This document shows positions 54,871 through 64,000 of a DNA stretch of 64,000 nucleotides, piece by piece. The first letter of the stretch is position 1. Each line of letters begins with the position of its first letter. The stretch comes from Prorocentrum cordatum (taxonomy: Eukaryota > Sar > Dinophyceae > Prorocentrales > Prorocentraceae), in the NCBI GenBank assembly GCA_963575745.1, contig CAUYUJ010022404.1:71001-135000 (forward strand). The letters run 5' to 3'. The notes beneath the pieces are model-generated. The model was given only the letters and a program-made list of their open reading frames with translations, was not told the origin of the DNA and did not search any database. A program made the position numbers and the translations under genes.

Positions 54871-57210
54871 TACTGTTCGTACGAATGCTGCTTTCCTAGG
54901 GGCTCCAACTCCTATGTAGGGTCGCACTGGGATAATTGTGGGGATATTGCCCAGGCGACTCGGACTATCATTGCGGGCTGTGCGTTCGCGGGCTTGCCGA
55001 TGAGGCCCATGATTGTACCAGTGCTTGATGTTCAGACCGGGCTTTATCGATACGCCCAGCACGGGGCTGTTGCCGACGACGTTCAGTTTATTATGATAGG
55101 CACTGTGCGTTTCTTGATCGACCAAGGGCCGATCGTAGCCTCCTCGTTGGTGCGGTCCTTGTCTGATAACGCCTGCCTCCCAGTATCTCTGGATGCCAAG
55201 AAACTTATTTTGTTGTGTTATGACCCTGCCGTGGCGCGGGCGGTGGTCGAGGCTACACCGCCGCTTTCGCATCTGTCGCCGAAGACGCTCCCGGCTGTCG
55301 CACGTAATATGGGTGTGGACTTCACTCTGGTGCCTCGTCGTGGCCTGCTTCGCAGAGTCCGGAATATGCGTCTTAAAAATGTTTCGCAGAGGACCAGGCG
55401 CGCCGCGTGGCTTCGCAAGGCGGGGGGCCCTGTTGGTCGATTGGTTCGGCAGGGGCTCCTGCCCGCTGCTACTTATGGTGCTTCTGTCTTGGGCATGAGC
55501 ACACCCAATATCAAAGAGCTTCGGTCTTTTTATCGCGTGGCCTTATCATCTCGGTCTCATCGTTGTATCACTATGGACCTTGCGCTAGATCGTACTGCAA
55601 ATCCCGCTGTTCCTTGCCATGCTGTTGTAGTTGTGATGTGGTTAGCTTCTCGCTGGAATGGGCTGCTTCCTCGGCACTTTCTGGACGAGGCCCTGACTTG
55701 GGCTATATATAATGTCTCATTGGATACTCATTGGGACGACCTTCGAGGCCCAGCATCTGCTCTTGTTGCCACGTTGCTGCGGCTCGGCTGGCGCTTGTCT
55801 TCGACGTCCTTGTGGGTAACCCCTGGGGGTCATGAAATTGACGTGGATATTACTTCCCCTCGGGACGTTGCTGTTGTTGTATCTTGGGATGCAGATGTGT
55901 GGGCTTGGTGTCAGACTGTGCCCCATCATCCTCTTCTTGCTCACTTGGACGGCCCCCCGTACCTGCTGCCGCTCAGGAACCTCGTTGAACGATTGGGTCG
56001 GCAACAGAGTACTTGCTTGCGCGCAGTGCTGTCTGGGTCGCTCCACTTATCTTTGGAATGCTCGTTGTGTGGGGAGTTGTCTTCTGATGAGACATCGGCG
56101 CTACGCCATTTGATATGGAGCTGTCCAGCCTTGTGGGAAGATCGGCGCACATATGGATTGCCGGCGCACGTGGAACGAGTTCGAGAGAGGTTCCCAGCGG
56201 ACCCACTATGGCATTCAGCTTTGGTGCCTGACCCTGAGCGTCTCCTCCCCCGCCCTCTCTTGCGTTTCGAGGTCCAATGGGACTTCCCTGGTGGCCCCGA
56301 CCAGCCCTTGTTAAAATCGCTTGTTTTCGGCGACGGCTCTGGCCTGTATGGGCCGTCCCCGCGGGCCCTTCGATGTGGCTTTTCGGCCGTATCCGTGAGC
56401 CCTGGTGGATCTGCTCGAGTGGCCGCCTACGGAGCCTACCCTGGATTACATCAGTGCGTTCCTGTGTCAGAGTCTCTCGCATTATTGGTTTTCTTGCTTC
56501 ATGCTGTCCCTGATCAGCAGGGGCGCTACGAGTATTACGGCGATTGCCAATGGGTGATAGACACATGGTCGACGCCTGAGGCCCGCTCTACTTCGGGGTG
56601 GGCTCCGCGCGCCGGCATTTGGAGGCGCATCTATTTTAAAGCCAACGATATTGGCTATGAGTCAATTCGTGTGCGCAAGGTAAAAGCTCACATTGATGTC
56701 ATGTCGCCCGCCCAGGCGGCATGGATGACCGTAGGCAATACGAATGCTGATGCGTATGCTCGCCGTGGAGCGCGCCTGCATCCCGTAGATTCTGCCGCTA
56801 TGGAGCGATTGTCCCGCTCCCGCATTGTAGTCGAGCACGTGGGCATGTTTGTTGCCCACATGACCGCCATTGCCCTCGAGAAGCTTGAGGGTATGCCCCG
56901 CCCAGCCCCTCCTCCCCCTCCTCCCTCCTCTCTCTCCCTCGTATTCCCTCCTCGGGGTGTGCCTCATGAGTTGGTTTGGGACCAAAGCGTCCAGCGTTTC
57001 CGATGCGTGGCGTGCTGGTCGTCCAGTCGCCACAAACTTGTCTTGGCGAAAGCCCCCCGCAATGCCCCTCATGGTACGGGGCATGTCGTTTCAAGTCGGG
57101 TAAATACATATTCTGTAAGCTGTGTGGTTCGTATTCGTCCACAAATGTCGCACACCTTGCGGCCCAGTGTAATCGGAAGACGGCCTATGCCACAGGCCGT
57201 GACCGTCTAG
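54871..57210 (+). CDS. LINE: RT C-terminal half, Cys/His segment and RNase H
   Basis: Open in one frame; an ATG at 54994 gives 738 residues but homology starts earlier, at TRTIIAGCAFA (54961-54993). The RT motif C box is VADDVQF (Asp codons 55075-55080). RT thumb and linker follow, then CSLCGELSSDETSALRHLIW/SCP (about 56061-56130), a zinc-binding pattern seen before RNase H in many LINEs. RNase H has FGDGSG (Asp 56332), SESLALL (Glu 56470), YGDCQWVID (Asp 56542) and NTNADAYARRGA (Asp 56749), so all four catalytic acidic positions are present. A Pro-rich run (56900-56935) precedes the last region. The product would copy element RNA and remove the RNA strand during target-primed insertion. Confidence 0.85.
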   Translation, partial: YCSYECCFPRGSNSYVGSHWDNCGDIAQATRTIIAGCAFAGLPMRPMIVPVLDVQTGLYRYAQHGAVADDVQFIMIGTVRFLIDQGPIVASSLVRSLSDNACLPVSLDAKKLILLCYDPAVARAVVEATPPLSHLSPKTLPAVARNMGVDFTLVPRRGLLRRVRNMRLKNVSQRTRRAAWLRKAGGPVGRLVRQGLLPAATYGASVLGMSTPNIKELRSFYRVALSSRSHRCITMDLALDRTANPAVPCHAVVVVMWLASRWNGLLPRHFLDEALTWAIYNVSLDTHWDDLRGPASALVATLLRLGWRLSSTSLWVTPGGHEIDVDITSPRDVAVVVSWDADVWAWCQTVPHHPLLAHLDGPPYLLPLRNLVERLGRQQSTCLRAVLSGSLHLSLECSLCGELSSDETSALRHLIWSCPALWEDRRTYGLPAHVERVRERFPADPLWHSALVPDPERLLPRPLLRFEVQWDFPGGPDQPLLKSLVFGDGSGLYGPSPRALRCGFSAVSVSPGGSARVAAYGAYPGLHQCVPVSESLALLVFLLHAVPDQQGRYEYYGDCQWVIDTWSTPEARSTSGWAPRAGIWRRIYFKANDIGYESIRVRKVKAHIDVMSPAQAAWMTVGNTNADAYARRGARLHPVDSAAMERLSRSRIVVEHVGMFVAHMTAIALEKLEGMPRPAPPPPPPSSLSLVFPPRGVPHELVWDQSVQRFRCVACWSSSRHKLVLAKAPRNAPHGTGHVVSSRVNTYSVSCVVRIRPQMSHTLRPSVIGRRPMPQAVTV

Positions 57211-57347
57211 GGCGCCTGCTTGGCGGACTTGACCCGAAGAAAAATGTCTCCTTGGGCCCGGTGGCTCCCGCCACCCTCAGGCTGTACAGCGAGCTTGGGG
57301 ATCCCACCGCGGTAGACCCCAGTGTAGCCTTGGTCCCACACCTTTAG
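57040..57347 (+). pseudogene. LINE: C-terminal Cys-rich tail in shifted frame
   Basis: After FRCVACWSSSRH in the main frame, the continuing family text appears in frame 3: KSGKYIFCKLCGSYSSTNVA then HLAAQCNRK, ending at the stop 57345-57347. The CxxC...H...C pattern suggests a zinc-binding module split between two frames by a one-base change at about 57040-57100. Confidence 0.6.
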
Positions 57348-57699
57348 TGTGCGTGGCGCATGGCCGTCCCCGCAGAGATGGATGATGATTGTTTTGAAGA
57401 TAAGGGTATGGAAAAGGAAATGGGAAGTTGAGAAAAGTTGGGAAAACCGCGTCTCGATAGGAACTCGGTTTTGAGCTCCTCGAGCCTTGAGCCTTGGATC
57501 TTTGAGCAGAGGAAGGCTGGGAAAAGGGCCACATTTACTATGTGCATGCCGGGGCCCTTTCTGATTGGATTGGCCATTTTGCCGGTGCGTCTCGCGCTCG
57601 GGCGCGTTCGCCCGCTGCCCTTCTTCCTTGTTTCACTGTGCGTTTCACCCTCTCTTTCTCGGACCTGCCTCTTCGGAGGCAGGCCAATCCAGCATCCAG

Positions 57700-57895
57700 C
57701 ATCCTCCTCCTCCTCCTCCTCCTGCTCCTCCTCCTGCTCCTCCTCCTGCTCCTCCTCCTGCTCCTCCTCCTGCTCCTCCTCCTCCTCCTCCTCCTCCTGC
57801 TCCTCCTGCTCCTCCTGCTCCTCCTCCTCCTCCTACTCCGCCTCCTCCGCCTCCTCCTCCTCCTGCTCCTCCTCCTCCTTTTCTTATTCCTTGGA
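57700..57895. repeat. (CTCCTCCTG)n microsatellite
   Basis: Regular CTC CTC CTG pattern decaying into CTC and CGC variants; long Pro, Ser or Leu translations are by-products. Confidence 0.95.
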
Positions 57896-57964
57896 GCGCT
57901 TCTCTGGAGGGTTCCATCGGTGTTTCAAAAGGACCGCAGGAGAGCCCCACAGAGCCAGAACCCC

Positions 57965-58420
57965 CTCGCGGTGTGAAAACATCGCGACTGGCGGCTTCTT
58001 CCTATTTTCGGCCTTGGGGGGGCCCTTGCCGGGCCTCTAGACCGTCAGGGAACGATTCGGGATGAAAAACCGGTCCTGGGGAAGGGGTCCAGACCTCTGG
58101 GCCCCGTTATGCGACGTCCTTATTTTTTCAACATGGGGTCTCTGGAAGTCCAGACCCTGCCCTTGCCGGGCCTCTAGACCGTCAAGGAACGATTCGGGAT
58201 GAAAAACCGGTCCTGGGGAAGGGGTCCAGACCTCTTGGCCCAGTTATGCGACGTCCTCATTTTTCCAACATGGGGTCTCTGGAAGTCCAGACCCTTTCCC
58301 TGGGGCCGGCTTTCCGTCTTGCGTCGTTTTGTTGACGGTCCCGAGGCCCAGCGAGCGCGCCCCGGGAGGCCGAAAACTGGTAAGCACTTCCCGTCCTGAT
58401 ATTTTTGCACGGCGCGATCC
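57965..58420 (+). repeat. Dispersed repeat B, tandem copies
   Basis: CTAGACCGTCA(G/A)GGAACGATTCGG, AAAAACCGGTCCTGGGGAAG and GGTCCAGACCTCT occur at 58038-58108 and again at 58166-58236. The second runs into GACGTCCTCATTTTTCCAAC, GGCCGGCTTTCCGTC and GAGGCCGAAAACTG to 58420. Same family as 11170-11345. Confidence 0.8.
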
Positions 58421-58854
58421 TGTTTGGGGAGGTCGACGAGGCGACAAAAAGGCCACGACGCCGGGAGTCTGGGGAGGATCGCGGGGGCGCCCCACCAGGG
58501 GGGGCGGGGAGCCCGGCACCGCCTGCCCGTGCAGAGCGCCCGGTCGGGCAGCCGTGTCGCTCGAGACCTCCACACGAGTTGCAGTCAAGCCGCAGAGTGC
58601 GGGTGGGCAAGCTTCCCAAGAGTACCCGTGCATCCTCGCTCGGAAGCTGGAGCATGTACATTACCAGTGGCGGGCGGTTTTGTCAATCCGAGGACTTTTC
58701 TGAGGGTCGGGGACGACGTCGGGGCGGTGTGGTGTATACTTGCTTCCCCGTTTTCTAAGGGAAACAACGAAACATGTATACACCAGGATCCCGTATACAC
58801 CAGAATCCGCGTTCCTGTGCGAATTTCAGCGCAGGATCGGGAAAAGCGTCATGC

Positions 58855-58908
58855 ATCGCCGATGCATCGCCGATACATCGCCGATGCATCGTCGATGTAT
58901 CGGCGATG
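58855..58908. repeat. ATCGCCGATRC repeat forming a 44-bp near-palindrome
   Basis: CATCGCCGAT(G/A) units are followed by their inverted form; 58865-58908 reads almost the same on both strands about a GATGCATC centre. A shorter relative lies at 59900-59928 (CGATCTATCGGCGATGTATC). Confidence 0.85.
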
Positions 58909-59455
58909 CGGCGCGATCCTCCGACCCCATCTACTCCGACCCCATCTAGGAGGCCTCTACTCCTCGGTCCATCCTTGGCCACTTCCGCTGGCCGCGCCCC
59001 GCTCGCAAAGTGTCGGCATGGCCTTCCAAGGCCCGCGCATCATCATCGCGCATCGTTGCTGTACGGGTTGGCTGTATTCAGGAATCGTGCTCTCGCCTGA
59101 GACCCCCTCACGAGTTATTCAGGAATCTCGCAGAAGAAACACCTGAATAAACATAATCCGCGCGGATTTCTTGAATCCGCGCTGGAGCACCCTGGCGGCG
59201 CCTCCGCGGAGCGCGCCAGGGGCGGGGAGTCCAGCTCAGATCCAAGAGATCCGCGCGGACCGCCAGAAGTTTATGTTTATGCCGCTTGTGGCTCCTCTGG
59301 AATCGTGCTCTCGCCGCAGTGCCGGCTACACGTTTGGTCTGGAAGGGCACGATCCCTCGTATGAAATATGATCCCCCCTGCCCCGAGTCGCCGAGGTCCT
59401 GAAACCCTTGGGAATACCTAGGAGTGCACGTTTTCACCAGCCGACCTCCTGCTCT

Positions 59456-59594
59456 TCGGGCCTGTCCCTCTACAGGGGGAATATGCAAAAATAGTCCAGC
59501 AATAGTCTGGGAACTATTTTTTGCACATTTGTTTTACCATTCTGGAGTCTTCTTAGTTTTCGTCGACAATCCCCCTGCAGGGGGACATGCCCGA
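59456..59594. mobile_element. 139-bp MITE sharing termini with the satellite-bearing element
   Basis: The left end TCGGGCCTGTCCCTCTACAG-GGGGAAT pairs with the right end (reverse complement TCGGGCATGTCCCCCTGCAG-GGGGATTGTCGACGAAAA). The right end matches the left TIR of the 26092-28274 element through TCGACGAAAA, and the internal AATAGTCTGGGAACTATTTTTT matches 26170-26190 (AATAGTCTGGGGACTTTTTTTT). No coding capacity. Confidence 0.8.
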
Positions 59595-59779
59595 CTCAAA
59601 TCTTCGACCCGTCTCTCCACCGCTGCTTCCCTTAGAGTGCGCCGCTGGGGGTAGCTCCTCGATCTCGGCCCTCGGGGGCCGTCGTCGGGCCCCCGAGGGC
59701 CATCGGGAACGGATCCCCTTGTCCCGCCGCCTTCTGAGAGGGCCGTCTCCTTCTCACGTCCCCCCCCCCCCGCTCGCCG

Positions 59780-59900
59780 CCGGGAGGAGGAGGAGGAGGA
59801 GGAGGAGGAGGAGGAGGAGACGAGGAGGAACGAGGAGGCGGAGGAGCGAGGAGGAGGAGGAGGAGGAGGATAAGGAGGAGCGAGGAGGATGGGGACCTAT
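59780..59900. repeat. (GAG)n microsatellite
   Basis: GAG/GGAGGA run with GAGCGAGGAG variants. 59900-60305 is GC-rich with no gene recognised. Confidence 0.9.
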
Positions 59901-60309
59901 CACCGATCTATCGGCGATGTATCGCCGATTCCAGGTCGACGTGCCCCCCCCCCCCTGCGCTGGTTCCCCCCCCCATGACGTTGCCCTCCCCCCCCGGCCG
60001 CGCCCGGCCTCCCCAGAACTCCTCGAGCCGTTGGTGTTCGGTGGTGTGCGTTGGCTCCTTGGAGGCCTGCTCGCCTCGGGGTGCGCTCCGGCAGGTGCGC
60101 CTCGCGGAGAGCGTCGTCTCGGGGGCGCCCGAGTCGTGCAGGGCGGTTGCCGGAGGCCCGGGGTGGCGAGGCCTCTGAGGCCGCGGACGGGGAGAATCAG
60201 ATCGGCGGATGTCACGGGCCTCGCGTCGTGGTTGGCCCGAGGCCGTCTCCCGACGCGCAGGAAGCCTTCGCTGCGCCCACCGAGACTGCATCCTATTCTA
60301 CCGTTGCTC

Positions 60310-60435
60310 GTCCCTCCTCCTCCTCCTCCTCCTCCTCTTCCTCCTCCTCCTCCTCCTCCTCCTCCTCCTCCTCCTCCTCCTCCTCCTCCTCCTCCTCCTC
60401 CTCCTCCTCCTCCTCCCCCCCTCCTCCTCCCCTCG
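60310..60435. repeat. (CTC)n microsatellite
   Basis: About 38 CTC units with one CTT change. Confidence 0.95.
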
Positions 60436-60614
60436 ACCGGAAAGAGTACAGAGCTGCGGGCGTGATGGCCATTGCGACCCATTAGATTCATTGGCTTACG
60501 CCGCACCGCCGGCCCCTTGTGGCGGCATCGCCGAGCTTCCACCCGAGCCCCCACCCATCTGCGATCGCCGCACCGCCGTCCCGAGGCCATCGTGGAGCTA
60601 ACGGGCCTCGGGAC

Positions 60615-60616
<2 letters not shown>

Positions 60617-60688
<72 letters not shown>
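60617..60688. repeat. (GT)n dinucleotide repeat
   Basis: About 36 uninterrupted GT units. Confidence 0.98.
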
Positions 60689-60690
<2 letters not shown>

Positions 60691-61059
60691 AAGTTTGCTC
60701 ATATCACCATTATATTATCATATACCGGTAAAGTATCCGTTCAGGTATTGGCGTGAACGACATACTGCGTTGGTCTCCGCGCATCGCCCAGGAACAGGGG
60801 CGCTTCACCTCTTTTTCCTTTGCCTCTACCTGCGGACACCCGTGTGGGATCGCACCTTCGGGCGCATCCCTTTACACACTGGAGGAGGAGAGGGAGAAGG
60901 AATAATAGGAGGAGGAGGAGGAGGAGGAGGTGAAGGAACAGGGATCCTTTTTTCAGGGAAGTGCTGACAAGAAAACGGATGAATATAATATGATGGGAAG
61001 GGGGCGATCGGGAGCAGGCGGAGGATGATAAAGGGGGCTGCAGTGGACCGGGGATGATG

Positions 61060-61375
61060 ACGGCGATGACGCCGCTGATGGTGACGATGACTATGCCGAC
61101 GACGCGGACGACGCCCAACAGGATGTCGATGATGCGGATGATGATGATGATGATGATGATGGTGATGATGATGGTGGTGATGATGATGATGATGATGATG
61201 AAAAACACGATGGCCATGATGGCGATGGTGATCACGATGCTGATGATAATGGTGGTCGTGGGGGTAATTGTGATTGTTGTGATGGTGGCGGTGAAGGTGA
61301 CCGTGACCATGACGATGACGATGAAAATGATGGGGGTGAGGATGACAATTCTGGCGATGATCACGACCCTAGCTA
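61060..61375. repeat. Degenerate GAT/GAC/GGT trinucleotide array
   Basis: GATGACGATGATG-type sequence with many substitutions; it ends at GATCACGACCC. Between 60690 and 61050 I see only a GGAGGA tract (60885-60940). Between 61376 and 62030 nothing is supported. Confidence 0.85.
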
Positions 61376-62034
61376 GAACTTGAACGCGCGCGAATCGCGC
61401 GCGATGGTTCTAGCGTGTATAGTTACAAGTGGCACGTGTGTGTCCAGGCTCATACCCAAACAACTGAACAACAAATGGCGTTTGAAGCAGGAAGAAAACC
61501 ATGACGGCGGGATCGGAAATGGAGAAGGGGTTAGCTGGGGCGGCGCCGCCAGGGCTTCCTCCTCCTGATCCTCCTCATCCTTCTGGCTCGCCACAATTAC
61601 ACGAACATATATCACCAGTGATGCAAGATGGGCTGGTGGAGTGAGCGAAGTGGTTAACACGATAAGTGACAACACGATCCCCACCAACCGATTTGTTTCA
61701 CCTGTTAACTTGTGGAGGGAAAGAGAAAAAGGATAAGAGGAGGAAAATACCAGCTGGGAGTGACATTCAATATCGAGGTCGCACTCGAGCGCAAGTGGGG
61801 TTGCCAGACCTTGCGATGTGTGTACCAGGTTCCCCCAGGAAACCTCAGGAAACCCGACTTGGATACCAGACGAGGCTCCAGGAGGCCCCAGGATTGGGAG
61901 TGTTGTGTGTGTGTGTGTGATGTGTGCTCTGTGTTATGCGTGTTTTCCGTGCGTTGTTGGTGTTGTATGTGTTATGTTTATCTAGCGTGTGATGTGTTAG
62001 GTGTGATTTGTGTCTCTGTATGTGCATGTATTTC

Positions 62035-62285
62035 TGAGGCCCCAGGAGGCCCCAGGAGGCCCCAGGCGGCCTCAGGAGGTTCCAGGAGGCTCCAGGAGGC
62101 TCCAGGACGCCCAAGAGGCTCCAGGAGGCCGCAGGAACCCCCAGGAAGCCCCAGGAGGTTCCAGGAGACCCCCAGGAGGCTCCGAGGCGGGGTCTGGGGT
62201 ACTAGAAGGGACAGAAAGCCCCAGGAGGCCCCAGGAGGTTCCAGGAGGCCCCCAGGAGGCTCTGAGGCGGGGTCTGGGGTACCAG
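62035..62285. repeat. GGCCCCAGGAG minisatellite with a 78-bp duplication
   Basis: Repeats of CCAGGAGGCCC or TTCCAGGAGGC; the block GGAGGCTC(C/T)GAGGCGGGGT, CTGGGGTAC-AGAAGG occurs at about 62177 and 62256. Confidence 0.85.
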
Positions 62286-62594
62286 AAGGTACGTCGGGTC
62301 TTGATTTGGGGAGGATGTCTCAGGCGACTCTGAGAATGGGGGTCGAACTCATTGAAATTACAATGTGTTTTTTGCAGGTTTTATGTTGACATGTTAAAAG
62401 TCCAAAGTGTTTTTGGACCCTGACGTCACGATCTGTGTGAGGGGTGCCAACGATTTTCAGAATCTCGAGGATGTCCCTAGCGGAACGGCCAGAAACACTG
62501 CGAACGACGCGGCGCGTATGCATCAATCGTCTCTGAGCTCTACTCCTTCGGAGAGGTGCGTATGATAATATGTATATATGTATACAAATATATA

Positions 62595-62617
62595 TCTCTC
62601 TCTCTCTCTCTCTTTCT
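62595..62617. repeat. (CT)n dinucleotide repeat
   Basis: CT run after TATATGTATACAAATATATA. 62620-63030 is otherwise unique apart from a CTC/CTT tract at 62755-62810. Confidence 0.9.
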
Positions 62618-63034
62618 CTTGCTGAGATTGGTGATGATCTTGGCGAGCGTATCGCACGCCGCGCCGTCCGCCGCGTGGCGGACAGCGCAGCGCGCTCGGG
62701 CCAGCCCCCTTCCGCGGGTGGTGGGGAGCACCCCCGCGCAGGGTCCATAATGGCCCTCCTCCTCCTCCTCCTCCTTCTCTTCCTCCTTCTCCTCGTCCCC
62801 CTCCTCTTCGGTCCTTCTGCTCCCCGTGCTCCCTCCTTTTTCTCCCTTCTTACCTCATTCCCCTAATGCTTTTTCCTATCTAATCCTCTCCCCTGGGAGG
62901 AGGTGGGACGGCCGGGGCTGGCGGCCGGATCTCCGCTCCCGCTTCCGCCGCTCGCCCGCCCAGGAACTGCAGGACAGTGGCTTTCGAGCGGGGCCGGACT
63001 TCGACTTTTTCTACCTCCCCATGGAGCCCATGGG

Positions 63035-63248
63035 AGGGTGGTTATGATGATGGTGATGGTGACGGGGAGGATGACGAGGATGAGGATGAGGATGATGACG
63101 ATGACGATGACGATGACGATGATGCTGATGATGATGATGATGATGATGATCCAGATGATGATGATGCTGATGATGATGATTATGCTGACGCGGTTGCTGA
63201 TGCTGATGCAGTTGGTGTTGATGATGTTGCTGATTTTGATGATGATGA

Positions 63249-63298
<50 letters not shown>

Positions 63299-63443
63299 CT
63301 CATGCTGCTGATGCTGATGCTGATGCTGCTGCTGCTGATGATGGTGATGAGGATGAGGATGAGGAGGATGAGGATGATGATGATTATGATGTTGCTGCTG
63401 CTGATGATGATGCTGATACTGATTGTGGTGTGTTTGATGCTGC

Positions 63444-63494
<51 letters not shown>

Positions 63495-63739
63495 CGATCG
63501 CCAGTGTCTTGATTATGGTGATCGTGTGGATGTGGTGGTGGTGACGGTGTTGGTGATGATGAGGATGGCGGTGGTTGTGATGAAGGTGATGGTGATACTG
63601 GTGGCGATGGTTGTGATTTTGATGGTGTTGATGGTTGTGATTGTGATGGTGAGGTGTGTATGATGACGTCGCTGGTCCCGATGATATTGAGGATGATGCT
63701 GCTGCTTCTGCTGATGGCAATTATGATGTTGATGACGAA

Positions 63740-63809
<70 letters not shown>

Positions 63810-63833
63810 TTGATGATGGTGTTGATGCTGATG

Positions 63834-63884
<51 letters not shown>

Positions 63885-63985
63885 CTGATGCAGATGATGA
63901 TGATGATGATAAGGCTGATGATGGAGAGGATGAGGCAGGTGATGCAGGCAGGGGAAGGAGACATTGGAATGATGAGGAGCACGAG
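63035..63985. repeat. GAT-type trinucleotide array to the end of the window
   Basis: GAT with GCT, GAC, GAG and GGT interspersions; poly-Asp, poly-Met and poly-Ile/His frames are by-products. Confidence 0.95.
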
Positions 63986-64000
63986 GAGTAGGATGAGGAG

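Larger units (their letters stand above)
52880..57347 (+). mobile_element. LINE-type (non-LTR) retrotransposon, near complete but broken
   Basis: Coding blocks run in order: pre-RT linker (52905-53478), RT part 1 (53479-54075), an intervening repeat insertion (about 54080-54870), RT part 2, a Cys/His segment and RNase H (54871-57210), and a Cys-rich tail in another frame (to 57347). Breaks are an in-frame TGA at 53276-53278, a frame change at about 53480, the insertion, and a frame change at about 57040-57100. The RT and RNase H catalytic acidic residues are all still present, so decay is probably recent. No endonuclease domain, poly-A tail or target-site duplication is visible. The DNA is less GC-rich, with many T-ending codons, than most of the flanking sequence. 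Confidence 0.85.

Noticed and set aside
54074-54899. Intron (GT 54074 ... AG 54899) removing the TTAGCT array
   Set aside because: The donor and acceptor are plausible but joining them does not keep the RT frame; transcript data would be needed to revive it.

Overview
This window looks like nuclear DNA from a dinoflagellate alga. The reasons are its high GC content outside a few AT-rich islands, the extreme load of tri- and hexanucleotide microsatellites and minisatellites, and decayed retrotransposon and Pif1-type helicase fragments whose residue patterns match, from memory, families common in Symbiodiniaceae and Prorocentrum predicted proteins. No database search was run. I see no bacterial-type operons, no convincing tRNA or rRNA gene, no CRISPR array and no convincing intact host housekeeping gene. 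Most long open frames are by-products of repeats whose unit is a multiple of 3 bp.

Layout. 1-7350: GAT-type and TAC-type microsatellites, a 15-bp G-rich minisatellite, and a 32-bp minisatellite built on GGGATTCGTATAGGAGTCC. 7360-15000: short AT-rich island, further microsatellites, 63-bp tandem repeats, several dispersed repeat pairs, two perfect palindromes, a possible Cys-rich exon (minus strand, 12748-12990), and a LINE reverse-transcriptase C-terminal fragment (13560-14283). 15000-25700: purine tracts around an AT-rich island, a paired-hairpin minisatellite (16478-17517), two fold-back (MITE-like) elements (20311-20766) and long unassigned stretches. 25700-30400: a strong hairpin, then a terminal-inverted-repeat element carrying a homogenised 90-bp satellite (26092-28274), and a second copy of the same satellite module without those termini. 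31000-38100: relics of a Ty1/copia-like polyprotein (integrase then RT), a possible gag-like fragment, a 161-bp satellite, and a frameshifted Pif1-like helicase end. 40500-47900: two more G-rich arrays, a 73-bp array, a CTGAGG array, a perfect 25-bp hairpin and 2.3 kb of CCATTA/CCATTG hexamers. 47900-49650: the 90-bp satellite module again, inverted. 50287-50872: probable secreted Cys-rich protein gene. 52880-57347: a nearly complete but broken LINE (RT, zinc-binding segment, RNase H) with a TTAGCT array embedded in the RT palm. 57900-64000: dispersed repeats, palindromes, a MITE sharing termini with the satellite-bearing element, and microsatellites to the end.

The genes do not form a pathway. 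The common thread is mobile-element decay and satellite spread: one terminal-inverted-repeat family occurs both as a 139-bp MITE (59456-59594) and as the shell around a 90-bp satellite array, and the same satellite module occurs twice more with shared flanks. That is the most unusual structure here.
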